From assembly GCA_045576355.1 (NCBI GenBank), contig JAZNGG010000024.1, forward strand, positions 45,028 through 109,027: DNA of 64,000 nucleotides, given 5' to 3'. The position numbers were made by a program, and so were the translations under genes. Below the pieces are notes generated by a model. That model was not told the DNA's origin. It searched no databases and worked only from the letters and a program-made list of their open reading frames with translations. Each line of letters begins with the position of its first letter. The first letter of the stretch is position 1. The stretch comes from Liminaster sp045576355. Lineage in GTDB: Bacteria; Bacteroidota; Bacteroidia; Bacteroidales; UBA3663. Of this stretch, positions 50,990-59,133 are shown one piece after another.

Positions 50990-51739
50990 CTAATACAGGA
51001 GACAGTACCACATATAGCCAAACCACTCGTGCATCAGCTTATACCAGTCATCGATCGTCCCCCAGTCGGGGAGAAAATCCACTGCCATATAAGTTTGCTC
51101 CGGTCGGATAGCGATCAGCTGCACCGCGAAATAGTCTGTCTCAAAATCGGTCAATCGGGCACACAGACGAGTGCGCTCCATAAAGCGGGCACTATTGACC
51201 GTTATTACATTGCCTGCCGGCATCATCGGGATGGAATATTGGAAATTCTGCATCGTCGTGAGGGCATAACGCTCACACTTGATGCGATTTTTATCTATTC
51301 CGTAGAGCCACTCGGCATGAGCAGCAAACCCCTCCGGATTACCACCATTCCAGTTGCTTGCCCCATCACCGCTGACCACGATGGTGTCACAGATCCCCTC
51401 CTTCATAAATAGGGCGGCAGTATTCATCCGATCGACAGCCTCACGATAGCCCACCGTCCCATAGGCGGCATCATAGCCAGCAGTCATACCTCCGGGGATG
51501 AAGCAATAAGTGTAGTGCTTTTCGGGCCAAGGGGTAATCTGCCGATCATTCCAGGCATTCTCTGCCTCTTTATAAAGAGGGCGATTAGACAAGACTAAAA
51601 ACACCATCAAGGCTGTGCCGCATAACCATCGTTTCGTCCGACGGCTTTTGACAAAAACGGCACCGACCACAAGCAGCAATATCCACCCCAAAGGATGTAC
51701 ACCGATATTGAGCAACTTGGAAATAAAATTAACCCACAT
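50990..51739 (-). CDS. DUF218/YdcF (ElyC-SanA-like) membrane protein
   Basis: A 249-residue protein with one or two N-terminal membrane segments (about 12-30 and 38-52) and a C-terminal DUF218 domain: YCFIPGGMTAGYDAA, then GICDTIVVSGDG, the TMQNF segment and ITVNSARFMERTR. Family members (SanA, ElyC, YdcF) act in envelope integrity; the exact reaction is unknown. It follows deoC by 15 bases on the same strand. Confidence 0.85.
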   Translation of the reverse strand: MWVNFISKLLNIGVHPLGWILLLVVGAVFVKSRRTKRWLCGTALMVFLVLSNRPLYKEAENAWNDRQITPWPEKHYTYCFIPGGMTAGYDAAYGTVGYREAVDRMNTAALFMKEGICDTIVVSGDGASNWNGGNPEGFAAHAEWLYGIDKNRIKCERYALTTMQNFQYSIPMMPAGNVITVNSARFMERTRLCARLTDFETDYFAVQLIAIRPEQTYMAVDFLPDWGTIDDWYKLMHEWFGYMWYCLLY

Positions 51740-51754
51740 GATGCACTTGCGACA

Positions 51755-52645
51755 TTACATAAAGTGCTGTGTAGGCTTGCCCACGAGAGCAGAGAGGAGA
51801 TTGTTGGCAGCCGAGGAGGCTCCGATGCGATAGAGATCTTTGCCGAGCCACTCCTCTCCGAGGATTTCTCTCACGATGCAGTAGTACTTCACGGCATCCT
51901 CCGGTGTCTTCACTCCTCCTGCCACCTTGACACCGACCTTCCTGCCGGTCTTCTCATAATAAGCTTTCACCGCTTTACACATCACATAGACAGCCTCCGG
52001 TGTCGCTGCCGGATCCAGCTTGCCCGTAGAGGTCTTGATGAAGTCTGCATCGGCATACATCGCCAGGATACTTGCCTTCATAATGGCTGTTGCGGTCTTG
52101 AGCGCACCGGTCTCCAGGATCACCTTGAGCACCTTGTCTCCGATGGCAGCCTTGCACTCGCTGATCGTGTCACACATCTCCTCAAATTGCCCCTGGAGAA
52201 ATTCTCCGATAGAGATCACGATGTCCACCTCGTCTGCACCGCTCTTGACGGCGAGGGCACACTCTGCCACTTTGATCTCAGGAAAAGTCTGAGAAGAGGG
52301 GAAACCGGCTGCCACAGCAGTCACATGGACATCACTCACATCAAGATTCATCTTGACCACCTCCGAAAAGTTGGGATAGACACAGATCGAAGCCACGCTG
52401 GGCAACTCCGGGTAGGTCTCGTCAAAGCTATTGACCCGGCGGGTAAACTCTGCCACTCGCGCCTCGTTATCAGTCGGATTGAGCGTAGTCAGATCGATCG
52501 CTCCCAAGCTCAAACTCCATACCTCAGGTGAGTTATATTGGTCAAAATTTTCGCGGATGATTTTCTCCACCTCTGCCTTTACGACAGCGTCATCCAGTTC
52601 GGTCTCATACTGTGCCAATGTCTTGGCATACTTATCTTCCATCAT
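51755..52645 (-). CDS. deoC: Deoxyribose-phosphate aldolase DeoC
   Basis: Cleaves 2-deoxyribose-5-phosphate to glyceraldehyde-3-phosphate and acetaldehyde for nucleoside salvage. The 296 residues contain ADEVDIVISIGEF, VLKVILETGAL (Lys of the proton relay) and the Schiff-base segment ADFIKTSTGK, with VGVKVAGGVKTPEDA after it. A downstream in-frame ATG at 52642 is an equally possible start. It forms a minus-strand run with the MazG-like, dtd and yqeY genes. Confidence 0.95.
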   Translation of the reverse strand: MMEDKYAKTLAQYETELDDAVVKAEVEKIIRENFDQYNSPEVWSLSLGAIDLTTLNPTDNEARVAEFTRRVNSFDETYPELPSVASICVYPNFSEVVKMNLDVSDVHVTAVAAGFPSSQTFPEIKVAECALAVKSGADEVDIVISIGEFLQGQFEEMCDTISECKAAIGDKVLKVILETGALKTATAIMKASILAMYADADFIKTSTGKLDPAATPEAVYVMCKAVKAYYEKTGRKVGVKVAGGVKTPEDAVKYYCIVREILGEEWLGKDLYRIGASSAANNLLSALVGKPTQHFM

Positions 52646-52689
52646 GTTTCTTTATTTATTATATGTATAATTGTCTTTCGTCTGAAATC

Positions 52690-53025
52690 TTATTTCAGTT
52701 TATCGTTCGCGCGATGACGTGTAGCGTCACGTTCGGTCTTCTTCTCAAAGTTTCTCTCCAACGCCTCTGTGAGGTCAATCCCGGTCTGATTGGCCAGACA
52801 CATGACCACCCACAAGACATCTGCCAGTTCGTCACCCAGATCCTTATCCCGATCGCTGCTCTTCTCTGATTGCTCACCATAGCGCCGGGAGATGATGCGA
52901 GCCACCTCTCCCACCTCCTCGGTGAGGATTGCCATGTTGGTCAATTCATTAAAGTATCTCACACCATAGCGTTTGATCCACTCGTCCACACGTTGCTGAG
53001 CTTCTGTCAGTGTCATAAGCGTCAC
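52690..53025 (-). CDS. MazG-like nucleotide pyrophosphohydrolase
   Basis: A 111-residue protein of the all-alpha NTP pyrophosphatase superfamily. The helix pair with MAILTEEVGEVARIISRR and GDELADVLWVVMCLANQTGI carries the EExxE and ExxD metal-binding residues. It probably hydrolyses non-canonical or regulatory nucleotides. It overlaps dtd by 4 bases (stop-start ATGA), so translation is likely coupled. Confidence 0.88.
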   Translation of the reverse strand: MTLMTLTEAQQRVDEWIKRYGVRYFNELTNMAILTEEVGEVARIISRRYGEQSEKSSDRDKDLGDELADVLWVVMCLANQTGIDLTEALERNFEKKTERDATRHRANDKLK

Positions 53026-53474
53026 TCTTTGTTTTTCGAATCCATACAGATTGTCACCGGGCCGTCATTGAGCAGTTCCACTTTCATGTCTGCACCAAAG
53101 ACACCTTTCCCGACCTCCTTGCCCAGCCCGGCTGAGACTGCAGCAAGAAACTTCTCATAGAGCGGAACAGCGATCTCATGTCCGGCAGCGCGGATGTAGG
53201 AGGGTCGATTGCCTTTGGCAGTCATCGCGTGGAGTGTAAACTGACTCACGATAAGCACCTCTCCACCGATGTCCATCACAGAGCGGTTCATCACCCCCTG
53301 CTCATCGTCAAAGATGCGCAGTCCGAGCAATTTACGGGTCATCCATGTCACATCTTCATCTCCATCGGCTGCCTCAAAGCCCACCAGGACGAGCAGACCC
53401 TGCCCGATGTGCGAGACGACCTCACCGCCTGTGGTCACCGAAGCGTGGGAGACCCTTTGTATCACTACCCTCAT
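53022..53474 (-). CDS. dtd: D-aminoacyl-tRNA deacylase
   Basis: Removes D-amino acids (and glycine from mischarged tRNA-Ala) from tRNA. The 150 residues have MRVVIQRVSHASVTTGGEVV at the N-terminus, SQFTLHAMTAKGNRPSY (catalytic Ser-Gln-Phe motif) and a C-terminal NDGPVTICMDS (Gly-cis-Pro motif is GP). It overlaps both neighbours by 4 bases (yqeY upstream, MazG-like downstream). Confidence 0.95.
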   Translation of the reverse strand: MRVVIQRVSHASVTTGGEVVSHIGQGLLVLVGFEAADGDEDVTWMTRKLLGLRIFDDEQGVMNRSVMDIGGEVLIVSQFTLHAMTAKGNRPSYIRAAGHEIAVPLYEKFLAAVSAGLGKEVGKGVFGADMKVELLNDGPVTICMDSKNKE

Positions 53475-53917
53475 AACAACTTCCTGACAGCTGCTGAGAT
53501 TGCCTTACCATCAGCCTTGCCGGCCAAAGCCTTGGTTGCCACACCCATCACTTTGCCCATATCCTTGGGGCCTGTAGCTCCCACTTGGGCAATGATCTCT
53601 TTCAGTGCAGCCTCGAGTTCCTCTTCGGTCATTGCTGCCGGCAGGAACTCTTCCATCACGCGGGCTTGTGCCAACTCCTCGTCGGCGAGATCCTGACGAC
53701 CTTGCGAGAGGAAGATCTCTGCTGCATCCTTACTCTTCTTGACCATCTTGGCGATAATCTTCAGTGCGTCTGCATCAGACAACTCTCCTGTGGAACCTCC
53801 GGCAGTCTTAGCCTCGATAAATTCTTTCTTTACATTGCGCAAAGTGTCGCGACGCACAGCATCTCTTGCCAACATCGCTTTCTTAATCTCTTCGCTGATC
53901 TGTTCAAATAGTGTCAT
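53471..53917 (-). CDS. GatB/YqeY domain protein
   Basis: A 148-residue protein of the YqeY family, related to the C-terminal tRNA-binding domain of GatB. The SLxE-type start (TLFEQISEEIKKAMLARDAV), a middle helix (ELAQARVMEEFLPAAMTEEE) and the end KADGKAISAAVRKLL are characteristic. The function is probably linked to tRNA metabolism but not established. It overlaps dtd by 4 bases and starts the minus-strand operon; a TATCTTTG box lies at 54193-54200. Confidence 0.92.
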   Translation of the reverse strand: MTLFEQISEEIKKAMLARDAVRRDTLRNVKKEFIEAKTAGGSTGELSDADALKIIAKMVKKSKDAAEIFLSQGRQDLADEELAQARVMEEFLPAAMTEEELEAALKEIIAQVGATGPKDMGKVMGVATKALAGKADGKAISAAVRKLL

Positions 53918-53979
53918 ATATTATTATTAGTTGAAGGGTTGAGGAGTTGAGGGGCAAAGCCTTCTGCCAGCGCCATAGT

Positions 53980-54136
53980 TTTTACACACAGAGCACGCGA
54001 AGTTCACGACTCAAAGGGTGTAATACACAGGAGACACTGAAAAACGCATACTGTCGCTTGTGTTTACCATCCGGATGGTAAGCACTGCAAAGCATGTGCG
54101 CTCTGTGATTTCTATGTATTCTGTGTGTGAAAAACA
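53980..54136. mobile_element. MITE-like palindromic element, copy 2
   Basis: The left end ACACACAGAGCACGCGAAG and right end ATTCTGTGTGTGAAAAACA form imperfect inverted repeats. The core has TTTACCATCCGGATGGTAA and ATGTGCGCTCTGTG. It carries the ACGCGAAG...AAAGGGTGTAA module also seen at 26911. It sits in the long leader of the yqeY operon. Confidence 0.65.
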
Positions 54137-54184
54137 TATTTAGAGTGATTAGTTTTCAACTTTTGCCTTTAAACCCTAAAATTA

Positions 54185-54200
54185 TACCTTTGCAAAGATA
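54185..54200. promoter_or_regulatory. Back-to-back divergent -7 boxes
   Basis: TACCTTTG (54185-54192, plus strand) is directly followed by CAAAGATA (54193-54200), which reads TATCTTTG on the minus strand. Two -7 boxes facing opposite ways therefore meet without a gap. A TTTTG at about 54161-54165 fits a plus -33 element. The minus box would drive the yqeY operon. Confidence 0.55.
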
Positions 54201-54273
54201 TAAATTTTCTCTCAATAATAGGCATTAGGACATTTTTTTTAAAGAAAATGATATTTTTTCGTCAAAAATTTTG

Positions 54274-54300
54274 TTTGTATTAAAAAAGCGTCTATCTTTG
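54274..54300 (+). promoter_or_regulatory. Promoter of the tRNA-His/tRNA-Glu unit
   Basis: TTTG (54274-54277) and TATCTTTG (54293-54300) followed by CACCC give a strong promoter about 65 bases before tRNA-His. Confidence 0.75.
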
Positions 54301-54365
54301 CACCCGCAATCGAGAAAGAAAGGACAAAACACCGGATGATCCAAATCGAGTAAAGGTTGTCAGAT

Positions 54366-54443
54366 GGTGGATATAGTTCAGTTGGTTAGAGCGTCAGATT
54401 GTGGTTCTGAATGTCGTGGGTTCGAGCCCCACTATCCACCCCA
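54366..54443 (+). tRNA. tRNA-His (GTG)
   Basis: Acceptor GTGGATA/TATCCAC with the extra G-1 and discriminator C73 specific to tRNA-His, anticodon loop with GTG, and T arm GTGGG-TTCGAGC-CCCAC. The three bases after the discriminator read CCA, so the tail may be encoded. Confidence 0.95.
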
Positions 54444-54465
54444 AAATCGCTCAACGTGGCATAAC

Positions 54466-54537
54466 GGCGCTTTCGTCTAGCGGCTAGGACACATGCCTCT
54501 CACGCATGGAACACGGGTTCGATTCCCGTAGGCGCTA
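54466..54537 (+). tRNA. tRNA-Glu (CTC)
   Basis: Acceptor GGCGCTT with AGGCGCT (a G-U pair at 1-72), D arm GTCT/GGAC, anticodon stem CATGC/GCATG with CTC in the loop, and T arm ACGGG-TTCGATT-CCCGT. No CCA is encoded. It lies 22 bases after tRNA-His and is probably co-transcribed. Confidence 0.93.
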
Positions 54538-54542
54538 CAAGG

Positions 54543-54583
54543 AGAACAAGGTAATCAATACTGATTATCTTGTTCTTTTTTTG
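54543..54583 (+). terminator. Terminator of the tRNA unit
   Basis: AGAACAAGGTAATCA pairs with TGATTATCTTGTTCT around a 4-nt loop (one G-U), followed by TTTTTTTG. Confidence 0.9.
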
Positions 54584-54585
54584 TA

Positions 54586-54721
54586 TATATTTGGCCCAAC
54601 AGGTGAAAGAGGAAAGCCATCAGCCATAGAAGAATTCAGGCAACTGTAATTCATTGTTGTAAATTTTTATTCCTACAGTTGCCGCTCGGAGACTGTGTCG
54701 AGTGACACAGTCTCCTTTTTT
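54586..54721 (+). ncRNA. Possible small RNA with two hairpins
   Basis: TATATTTG at 54586-54593 could be a -7 box (the -33 is weak). Downstream GGCAACTGTA (54639-54648) pairs with TACAGTTGCC (54674-54683), and GGAGACTGTGTC (54688-54699) pairs with GACACAGTCTCC (54704-54715) before TTTTTT, a strong terminator. There is no open frame. The transcript would be about 120 nt; alternatively the last hairpin is a second terminator for the tRNA unit. Confidence 0.45.
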
Positions 54722-54754
54722 ATGCTCTGATGAACTCAAATCTGTTCCTGCGGG

Positions 54755-54864
54755 ATATGCTTGATGCCGCTGTATAATGTGCATGACGCTGCCGTGTTAC
54801 GTGGATGACGGCGCCGCGTAACGTGCATGACGCTGCCGTGTAATGTGAATGACGACGCCGTGTA
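54755..54864. repeat. 22-nt tandem array C (five units)
   Basis: Five 22-nt units such as ACGTGCATGACGCTGCCGTGTA repeat without spacers; the complement matches array B at 38340. Confidence 0.9.
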
Positions 54865-54903
54865 AAATAGAAAGAGGCTGCGTCCATTCGGACACAGCCT
54901 CTT
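54864..54903 (-). terminator. Terminator of the rpmB-rpmG-DUF4295 operon
   Basis: AAGAGGCTGTGTCC and GGACGCAGCCTCTT pair on the minus strand, followed by TCTATTTTAC; located just past the DUF4295 stop. Confidence 0.8.
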
Positions 54904-54930
54904 AGCCTATTATATCCCAAAAGGGGATTA

Positions 54931-55083
54931 TTATTTTGCAAGCGCTTGCTTAACGAGTTCGTTGGGCACCATTTCCTCTTCGAAAAGATATGCACCGGTC
55001 TTAGGAGACTTAACCACACGGATCACTTTGGAGTATGTGCGGCCATCACCAGTCTTAAGGGTAGCAACGGTTTTTTTTGCCAT
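54931..55083 (-). CDS. DUF4295 small protein
   Basis: A 50-residue basic protein: MAKKTVATLKTGDGRTYSKV at the start and LVKQALAK at the end. It is the Bacteroidota family DUF4295, found next to rpmG and rpmB, and is probably ribosome-associated, although its role is not established. It lies 21 bases after rpmG on the same strand and is followed by a terminator. Confidence 0.9.
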   Translation of the reverse strand: MAKKTVATLKTGDGRTYSKVIRVVKSPKTGAYLFEEEMVPNELVKQALAK

Positions 55084-55104
55084 AGTCTAATCCTCCGTTA
55101 TTTA

Positions 55105-55293
55105 TTATTTGATTTCTTTGTGGATAGTATATTTCTTGAGGTATGGATTGAACTTCTTCAACTCCAAACGCTCTGTGGTGTTCTTACGATTTTTAGTGGT
55201 GATGTAACGTGACATACCCGGAACACCGCTACCTTTTTGCTCAGTACATTCAAGGATGACTTGAACACGGTTACCTTTTACTTTCTTTGCCAT
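55105..55293 (-). CDS. rpmG: 50S ribosomal protein L33
   Basis: A 62-residue ribosomal protein: MAKKVKGNRVQVILECTEQK at the start, MSRYITTKNRKNTTERLELK in the middle and FNPYLKKYTIHKEIK at the end. The zinc-ribbon cysteines of some L33 forms are absent (only one Cys), so it is the cysteine-free form. It lies between rpmB and DUF4295 with 21-base gaps. Confidence 0.97.
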   Translation of the reverse strand: MAKKVKGNRVQVILECTEQKGSGVPGMSRYITTKNRKNTTERLELKKFNPYLKKYTIHKEIK

Positions 55294-55314
55294 AGTTTAA
55301 ATCCTTTCCTCGAA

Positions 55315-55545
55315 TTAGCCGATTATATAACCTGCATCACGCAAAGTAGCTGTGATGCCCTTTTTATTAATAGTGCGGATAGCTGCTGCAGAGACTTTGA
55401 GATAAACAAAGTCGTCAAGCTCCGGCACATAAAATTTCTTCACCTGCAGGTTCACATTAAACAAGCGTTTAGTGCGACGCTTAGAGTGGGAAACGTTGTT
55501 TCCTACACCTGCCTTTTTACCTGTGATCTGACAAATCTTAGACAT
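55315..55545 (-). CDS. rpmB: 50S ribosomal protein L28
   Basis: A 76-residue ribosomal protein with MSKICQITGKKAGVGNNVSH at the N-terminus, KRRTKRLFNVNLQ and the C-terminal AAAIRTINKKGITATLRDAG. Length and motifs are standard. It is the first gene of the rpmB-rpmG-DUF4295 operon. Confidence 0.97.
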   Translation of the reverse strand: MSKICQITGKKAGVGNNVSHSKRRTKRLFNVNLQVKKFYVPELDDFVYLKVSAAAIRTINKKGITATLRDAGYIIG

Positions 55546-55700
55546 TGTTATATAAATTTATTTTTGATTATCTCATGTATGGGTTTACATCAAAGACCTT
55601 ACGCGTGCGGGTGCATCAAGCCGCCCACGGTGTCAGTCACGCAAACACCTTTGGAATCGGAGCGCAAAATAACAACTTTTTTTCTATTTCACCAAATTTA

Positions 55701-56225
55701 TTAGTTGTTTTTTCTCTTGACTTCGCTAATTATCTGCCACAAAAGGTGTAAAGCGACATCCGAAGCTTGCAAAATCACCTCTTCACGCGTGCCCGAGAAG
55801 TGACAACAACGACTTTCTGTTTTCCCTCTGAAAAAGGCAGTCATCCACACCGTTCCGACCGGACAATCCTCCGTCCCACCACCGGGTCCGGCAAGGCCGG
55901 TAGTCGAAACAGCACAGTCTGCCTGCATCAGTTGGGACACACCGCAAGCCATCTGTTCAGCCACGGAGCGGCTCACTACATTATCATCCACGCGAACACC
56001 AAGCACATCCTCCTTGACAGAGACGGCATAAGAGACTACTCCTCCCTTGAAGTAGGCTGACGATCCGGCTATGGCGGTCATCATCGAAGCGATAGTTCCA
56101 CCGGTACAACTCTCTGCTGTCGCCATGGTCCACCCCTGCTCGGCCAAAAGACGGCCTAACAACGCAGCCCATGATGAAAAACTGCGTGGCGCAGAGGAGG
56201 GTGTATCTATATTTTCATTGCTCAT
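55701..56225 (-). CDS. CinA-type nicotinamide-nucleotide amidohydrolase (PncC)
   Basis: A 174-residue protein of the CinA C-terminal family, which deamidates nicotinamide mononucleotide in pyridine nucleotide salvage. Key segments: MATAESCTGGTIASMMTAIAG, SSAYFKGGVVSYAVSVKEDV and VSTTGLAGPGGGTEDCPVGT. The N-terminal molybdopterin-binding domain of full CinA is absent, so it is the stand-alone amidohydrolase. It lies 156 bases upstream of rpmB on the same strand. Confidence 0.92.
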   Translation of the reverse strand: MSNENIDTPSSAPRSFSSWAALLGRLLAEQGWTMATAESCTGGTIASMMTAIAGSSAYFKGGVVSYAVSVKEDVLGVRVDDNVVSRSVAEQMACGVSQLMQADCAVSTTGLAGPGGGTEDCPVGTVWMTAFFRGKTESRCCHFSGTREEVILQASDVALHLLWQIISEVKRKNN

Positions 56226-56258
56226 ATCGGTTGAGGGGTTTGCCTTCTTCCATAGGAT

Positions 56259-56376
56259 TTTTGCACACAGAATTCACAAAATTTCACAGAGAAATGCACG
56301 CTGTCGCTTGCGTTTCCCATCCGGATGGGAAGCATGTGCGCTCTGTGTGTTCTGTGATTTCTGTGTGAGACAAAAA
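56259..56376. mobile_element. MITE-like palindromic element, copy 3
   Basis: The left end TTGCACACAGAATTCACA and right end TCTGTGATTTCTGTGTGAG form imperfect inverted repeats. The core has TTTCCCATCCGGATGGGAAG and GCACGCTGTCGCTTGCG. It lies just upstream of the CinA-type gene. Confidence 0.65.
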
Positions 56377-56395
56377 CATATTCGTGTTAATATTG

Positions 56396-56820
56396 ATTGA
56401 GGGGTTAAGGGGCTACGCCCCGCTTTGGCGATGGCTAAGGCTTTTGGCTTTGCTCTTTCATCTTATCAGAGGCGTGGTCCTTAACTGAAAGGCAAAGATA
56501 TGCCTTTTCCCTCTAAACCGGATGAAATCAATCCTTTTTTCTCTTTTTTCGTTTCTTTTTTAAATTATCTGCTCTTTTTTAAGTAAATTCGTCGCACTTT
56601 TAGCAGGGGATAAGGGCTGGGAGCTACGCTCTGCAATGGCTGATGGCTCTGCTCTCTTTTCTCTAAATCCCCCTCGGCACACGATGTCCACGTCCCGGGG
56701 AAGTAATACATAGGGCGCACTTGCTTAGCAGGGCTTCCCTTCCGGATGGTAAATGGGCGCAAACCATAGCCAAAGCCAAAAGCCATAGCGGGGCACAGCC
56801 CCTTAACCCCTCAACCAACA
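56396..56820 (+). repeat. Repeat-rich gap before the TPR gene
   Basis: Contains GGGGCTACGCCCC and GGCGATGGC runs (56410-56455), GGGAGCTACGCTC and GGCTGATGGC (56627-56650), a core-only MITE-like segment with CTTCCCTTCCGGATGGTAAA (56676-56763), and a final AGCCATAGCGGGGCACAGCC then CCTTAACCCCTCAACC block just before the ATG at 56826. No gene in 56226-56825. Confidence 0.75.
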
Positions 56821-56825
56821 AAAAA

Positions 56826-59129
56826 ATGGAAATAGAAAACATAAATCTGCACAACGAGAAAATCACTCATCAATTGCGCAAGGAGAACCTCTACGGAGCA
56901 TTGATCCTCCTAAAAGAGTTTGCCCTCAAAGCCGATGCCCCAATCATTGCCAACAAAGCTCAAACTCTGGCTGATAACTACACGTTTATGCTGGAGTTTC
57001 TGAAGTCAGGCGGCATCGATCCGAATAGCCAACAACAGAGACATAAATTTTACGAGGAGGCTTATCTGCTCAACGACAAACTCGCCGACTTCCTATACGA
57101 CAGAGAAAACGCTCAGAAACTTATCTACCAAAAAAGGAGACAGTGCCTCAAATGGGCAGGCTCTATGCAGACAGACAATCTGCTGCAAAGCCTACAATTA
57201 TTATTATCAGATCGATATGAAGAGGAAGCCGAGGGTCAAATCCTCGGACACACGTCACTCAGGAGCTCCCAAATCCCGGAGCACCTGCAAGAAGAGGGAA
57301 ACTCTGAAGATTGTGCCGCTGCCATTTTCTATACGCTATGGACGACATTTGAATTAGGAGAATTAGAGCAAATCATAGTCCGACAACTCATTACCTCGGA
57401 TTGCTACAAAATGCACCACCGAGCCATCTTTGTGTCGGCTCTGATGCTCAACATATTGCAATGGTACAGCGAAGACAAGGTCACACTACTTTTAGACTGC
57501 ATCGACAACCTACCCCACACCGCCGCAGAGGAGATCAGCCTCTGTATGCGCGCTTATCAGAGTGTCGTCCTCGTCTTTTATGCCTACAAGCATCGCATAT
57601 TCAAGTCCCGGCCTTTAGTTAACAGATTTGACTCCCTGATGCAAAGGCTAAACAGGCTATCAAAGCAACCTTTTTTACTCCAGATACATTTAAACATCAA
57701 TAGCGCTAAAGAGGCAGAACAGATCAACAGTGGAGAGATTGCCCAATCACTCTTTTCGCTGCAACAAAAGATCAAGGAGCAAATGCCGGATGCCTCGGAG
57801 GCTCTCCCCTACGAAAGCCTTGAAGAGATCATGGAAAATCCGGAGTGGAGCAAAACCCCGGAGATCAAACAGATACGCAAGACTTTCAACCAAATACACG
57901 ATCTGCGCGACCGAGGTGTGGATCTGATGTTCAGCACCTTTTCTTTACTGCACAACATCCCATTTTTTCATTCTCTGCACACATGGTTTATGCCTTTCAC
58001 TCCCGAACATCTTGGGGTCAAACAAGCCATGCTCAATGACGACAAAAAAGGAGAACTCGTCAAACTGATCGGGGCGGTGCAATCGTTCAGCGACAGCGAT
58101 AAATATCTATTGATAATCAATTTCAAACATCTTCAACAGCCTCTCATAGACCAAATCAAACAGAGCATGAACATCGAGGGGACAGAACTCCCCGAAGACT
58201 TAGCCCTTCCGACACCCGATGCAGAGGAGTTGTGGGCGAAGAGCGGCAGGGAATTTTGGCAGACACTATTCAGATTTCATAGATGCAACAGACAGGCAGA
58301 AAAGAAATTTAATCCGTTCGGAGAGACGCCCCTTTTCACCGAACCGGAATTTGAATCTTATTTCAACACCCCCGAAACACTTAGGACGCTCGGAGAATAT
58401 TTCATCCGGACGAAACAGTATTACAATGCCTACCTCGCTTTTCTGAAACTCAGCGAAACTGATCAAAGCGAAGATGTGCTCCAAAAATGCGCTTATGCCC
58501 TTGATCACCAATCATCTAAAAACAAAACACCGGAGCTCAACGAAAAAACATTGAAGCTCCTTCAAGAAAGCGACCGATTGTATCCCGAAAGGTTATGGAC
58601 CATGAGATATATGGCAGATATCCTCAGCAAACTGAACAGAGACGAGGAGGCAGAAAAGATGCTGACACGGGCTTCTCAACTTTATCCCGAAGAGATCCGC
58701 ATAGCCATTGATCTGGCACAATGCCTCACCAAACTCAAAAGATATAAAGAGGCGATCCCGCATGCCCTACACGCAGACTTAATCCGAGAAAACAACAAGC
58801 AAGTGCAGCGCATGCTCTCACTTTGCCTCTCGATGCAGCAAGACTACTCCCGGGCGCTCACTTATGCACTCCAACGCATACAACAAAATCCGGCTCCCGA
58901 AGACTGGCGCAGAGCCGGACATATATATGCCTTATGTCACAACATCAGAGAGGCTGTGGATTGTTATAAACACAGCCTCGACAAACAGGGAGAAGCTGCG
59001 ATTGCCGAATGGATCGAAAACATTGATTTCGAACTTAGAGATTATAAAGAGCAGGGGATAGATATCTCTCCTCTGGAGACAGCTCGCGAGATAGCCATCT
59101 ACGAACTACTTAACAAAAATAACTCATAA
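56826..59129 (+). CDS. Tetratricopeptide-repeat protein
   Basis: A 767-residue, largely helical cytosolic protein without a signal peptide. The C-terminal ~250 residues carry TPR units (YYNAYLAFLKLSETDQSE, LYPERLWTMRYMADILSKLN, LYPEEIRIAIDLAQCLTKLK, DYSRALTYALQRIQQNPAP), consistent with a protein-interaction scaffold. The N-terminal 500 residues are helical with no family I recognise. I chose the ATG at 56826; the 35 in-frame upstream codons are repeat sequence. The phosphatase gene follows after 4 bases, so they are co-transcribed. Confidence 0.85.
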   Translation: MEIENINLHNEKITHQLRKENLYGALILLKEFALKADAPIIANKAQTLADNYTFMLEFLKSGGIDPNSQQQRHKFYEEAYLLNDKLADFLYDRENAQKLIYQKRRQCLKWAGSMQTDNLLQSLQLLLSDRYEEEAEGQILGHTSLRSSQIPEHLQEEGNSEDCAAAIFYTLWTTFELGELEQIIVRQLITSDCYKMHHRAIFVSALMLNILQWYSEDKVTLLLDCIDNLPHTAAEEISLCMRAYQSVVLVFYAYKHRIFKSRPLVNRFDSLMQRLNRLSKQPFLLQIHLNINSAKEAEQINSGEIAQSLFSLQQKIKEQMPDASEALPYESLEEIMENPEWSKTPEIKQIRKTFNQIHDLRDRGVDLMFSTFSLLHNIPFFHSLHTWFMPFTPEHLGVKQAMLNDDKKGELVKLIGAVQSFSDSDKYLLIINFKHLQQPLIDQIKQSMNIEGTELPEDLALPTPDAEELWAKSGREFWQTLFRFHRCNRQAEKKFNPFGETPLFTEPEFESYFNTPETLRTLGEYFIRTKQYYNAYLAFLKLSETDQSEDVLQKCAYALDHQSSKNKTPELNEKTLKLLQESDRLYPERLWTMRYMADILSKLNRDEEAEKMLTRASQLYPEEIRIAIDLAQCLTKLKRYKEAIPHALHADLIRENNKQVQRMLSLCLSMQQDYSRALTYALQRIQQNPAPEDWRRAGHIYALCHNIREAVDCYKHSLDKQGEAAIAEWIENIDFELRDYKEQGIDISPLETAREIAIYELLNKNNS

Positions 59130-59133
59130 AAAC

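Noticed and set aside
54274..54300. rRNA operon near the tRNAs
   Set aside because: Only tRNA-His and tRNA-Glu are present; no 16S, 23S or 5S sequence is seen in the window.
56721..56825. N-terminal extension of the TPR protein
   Set aside because: These 35 codons lie in the MITE-like core and hexamer repeat; the ATG at 56826 is the first outside it.
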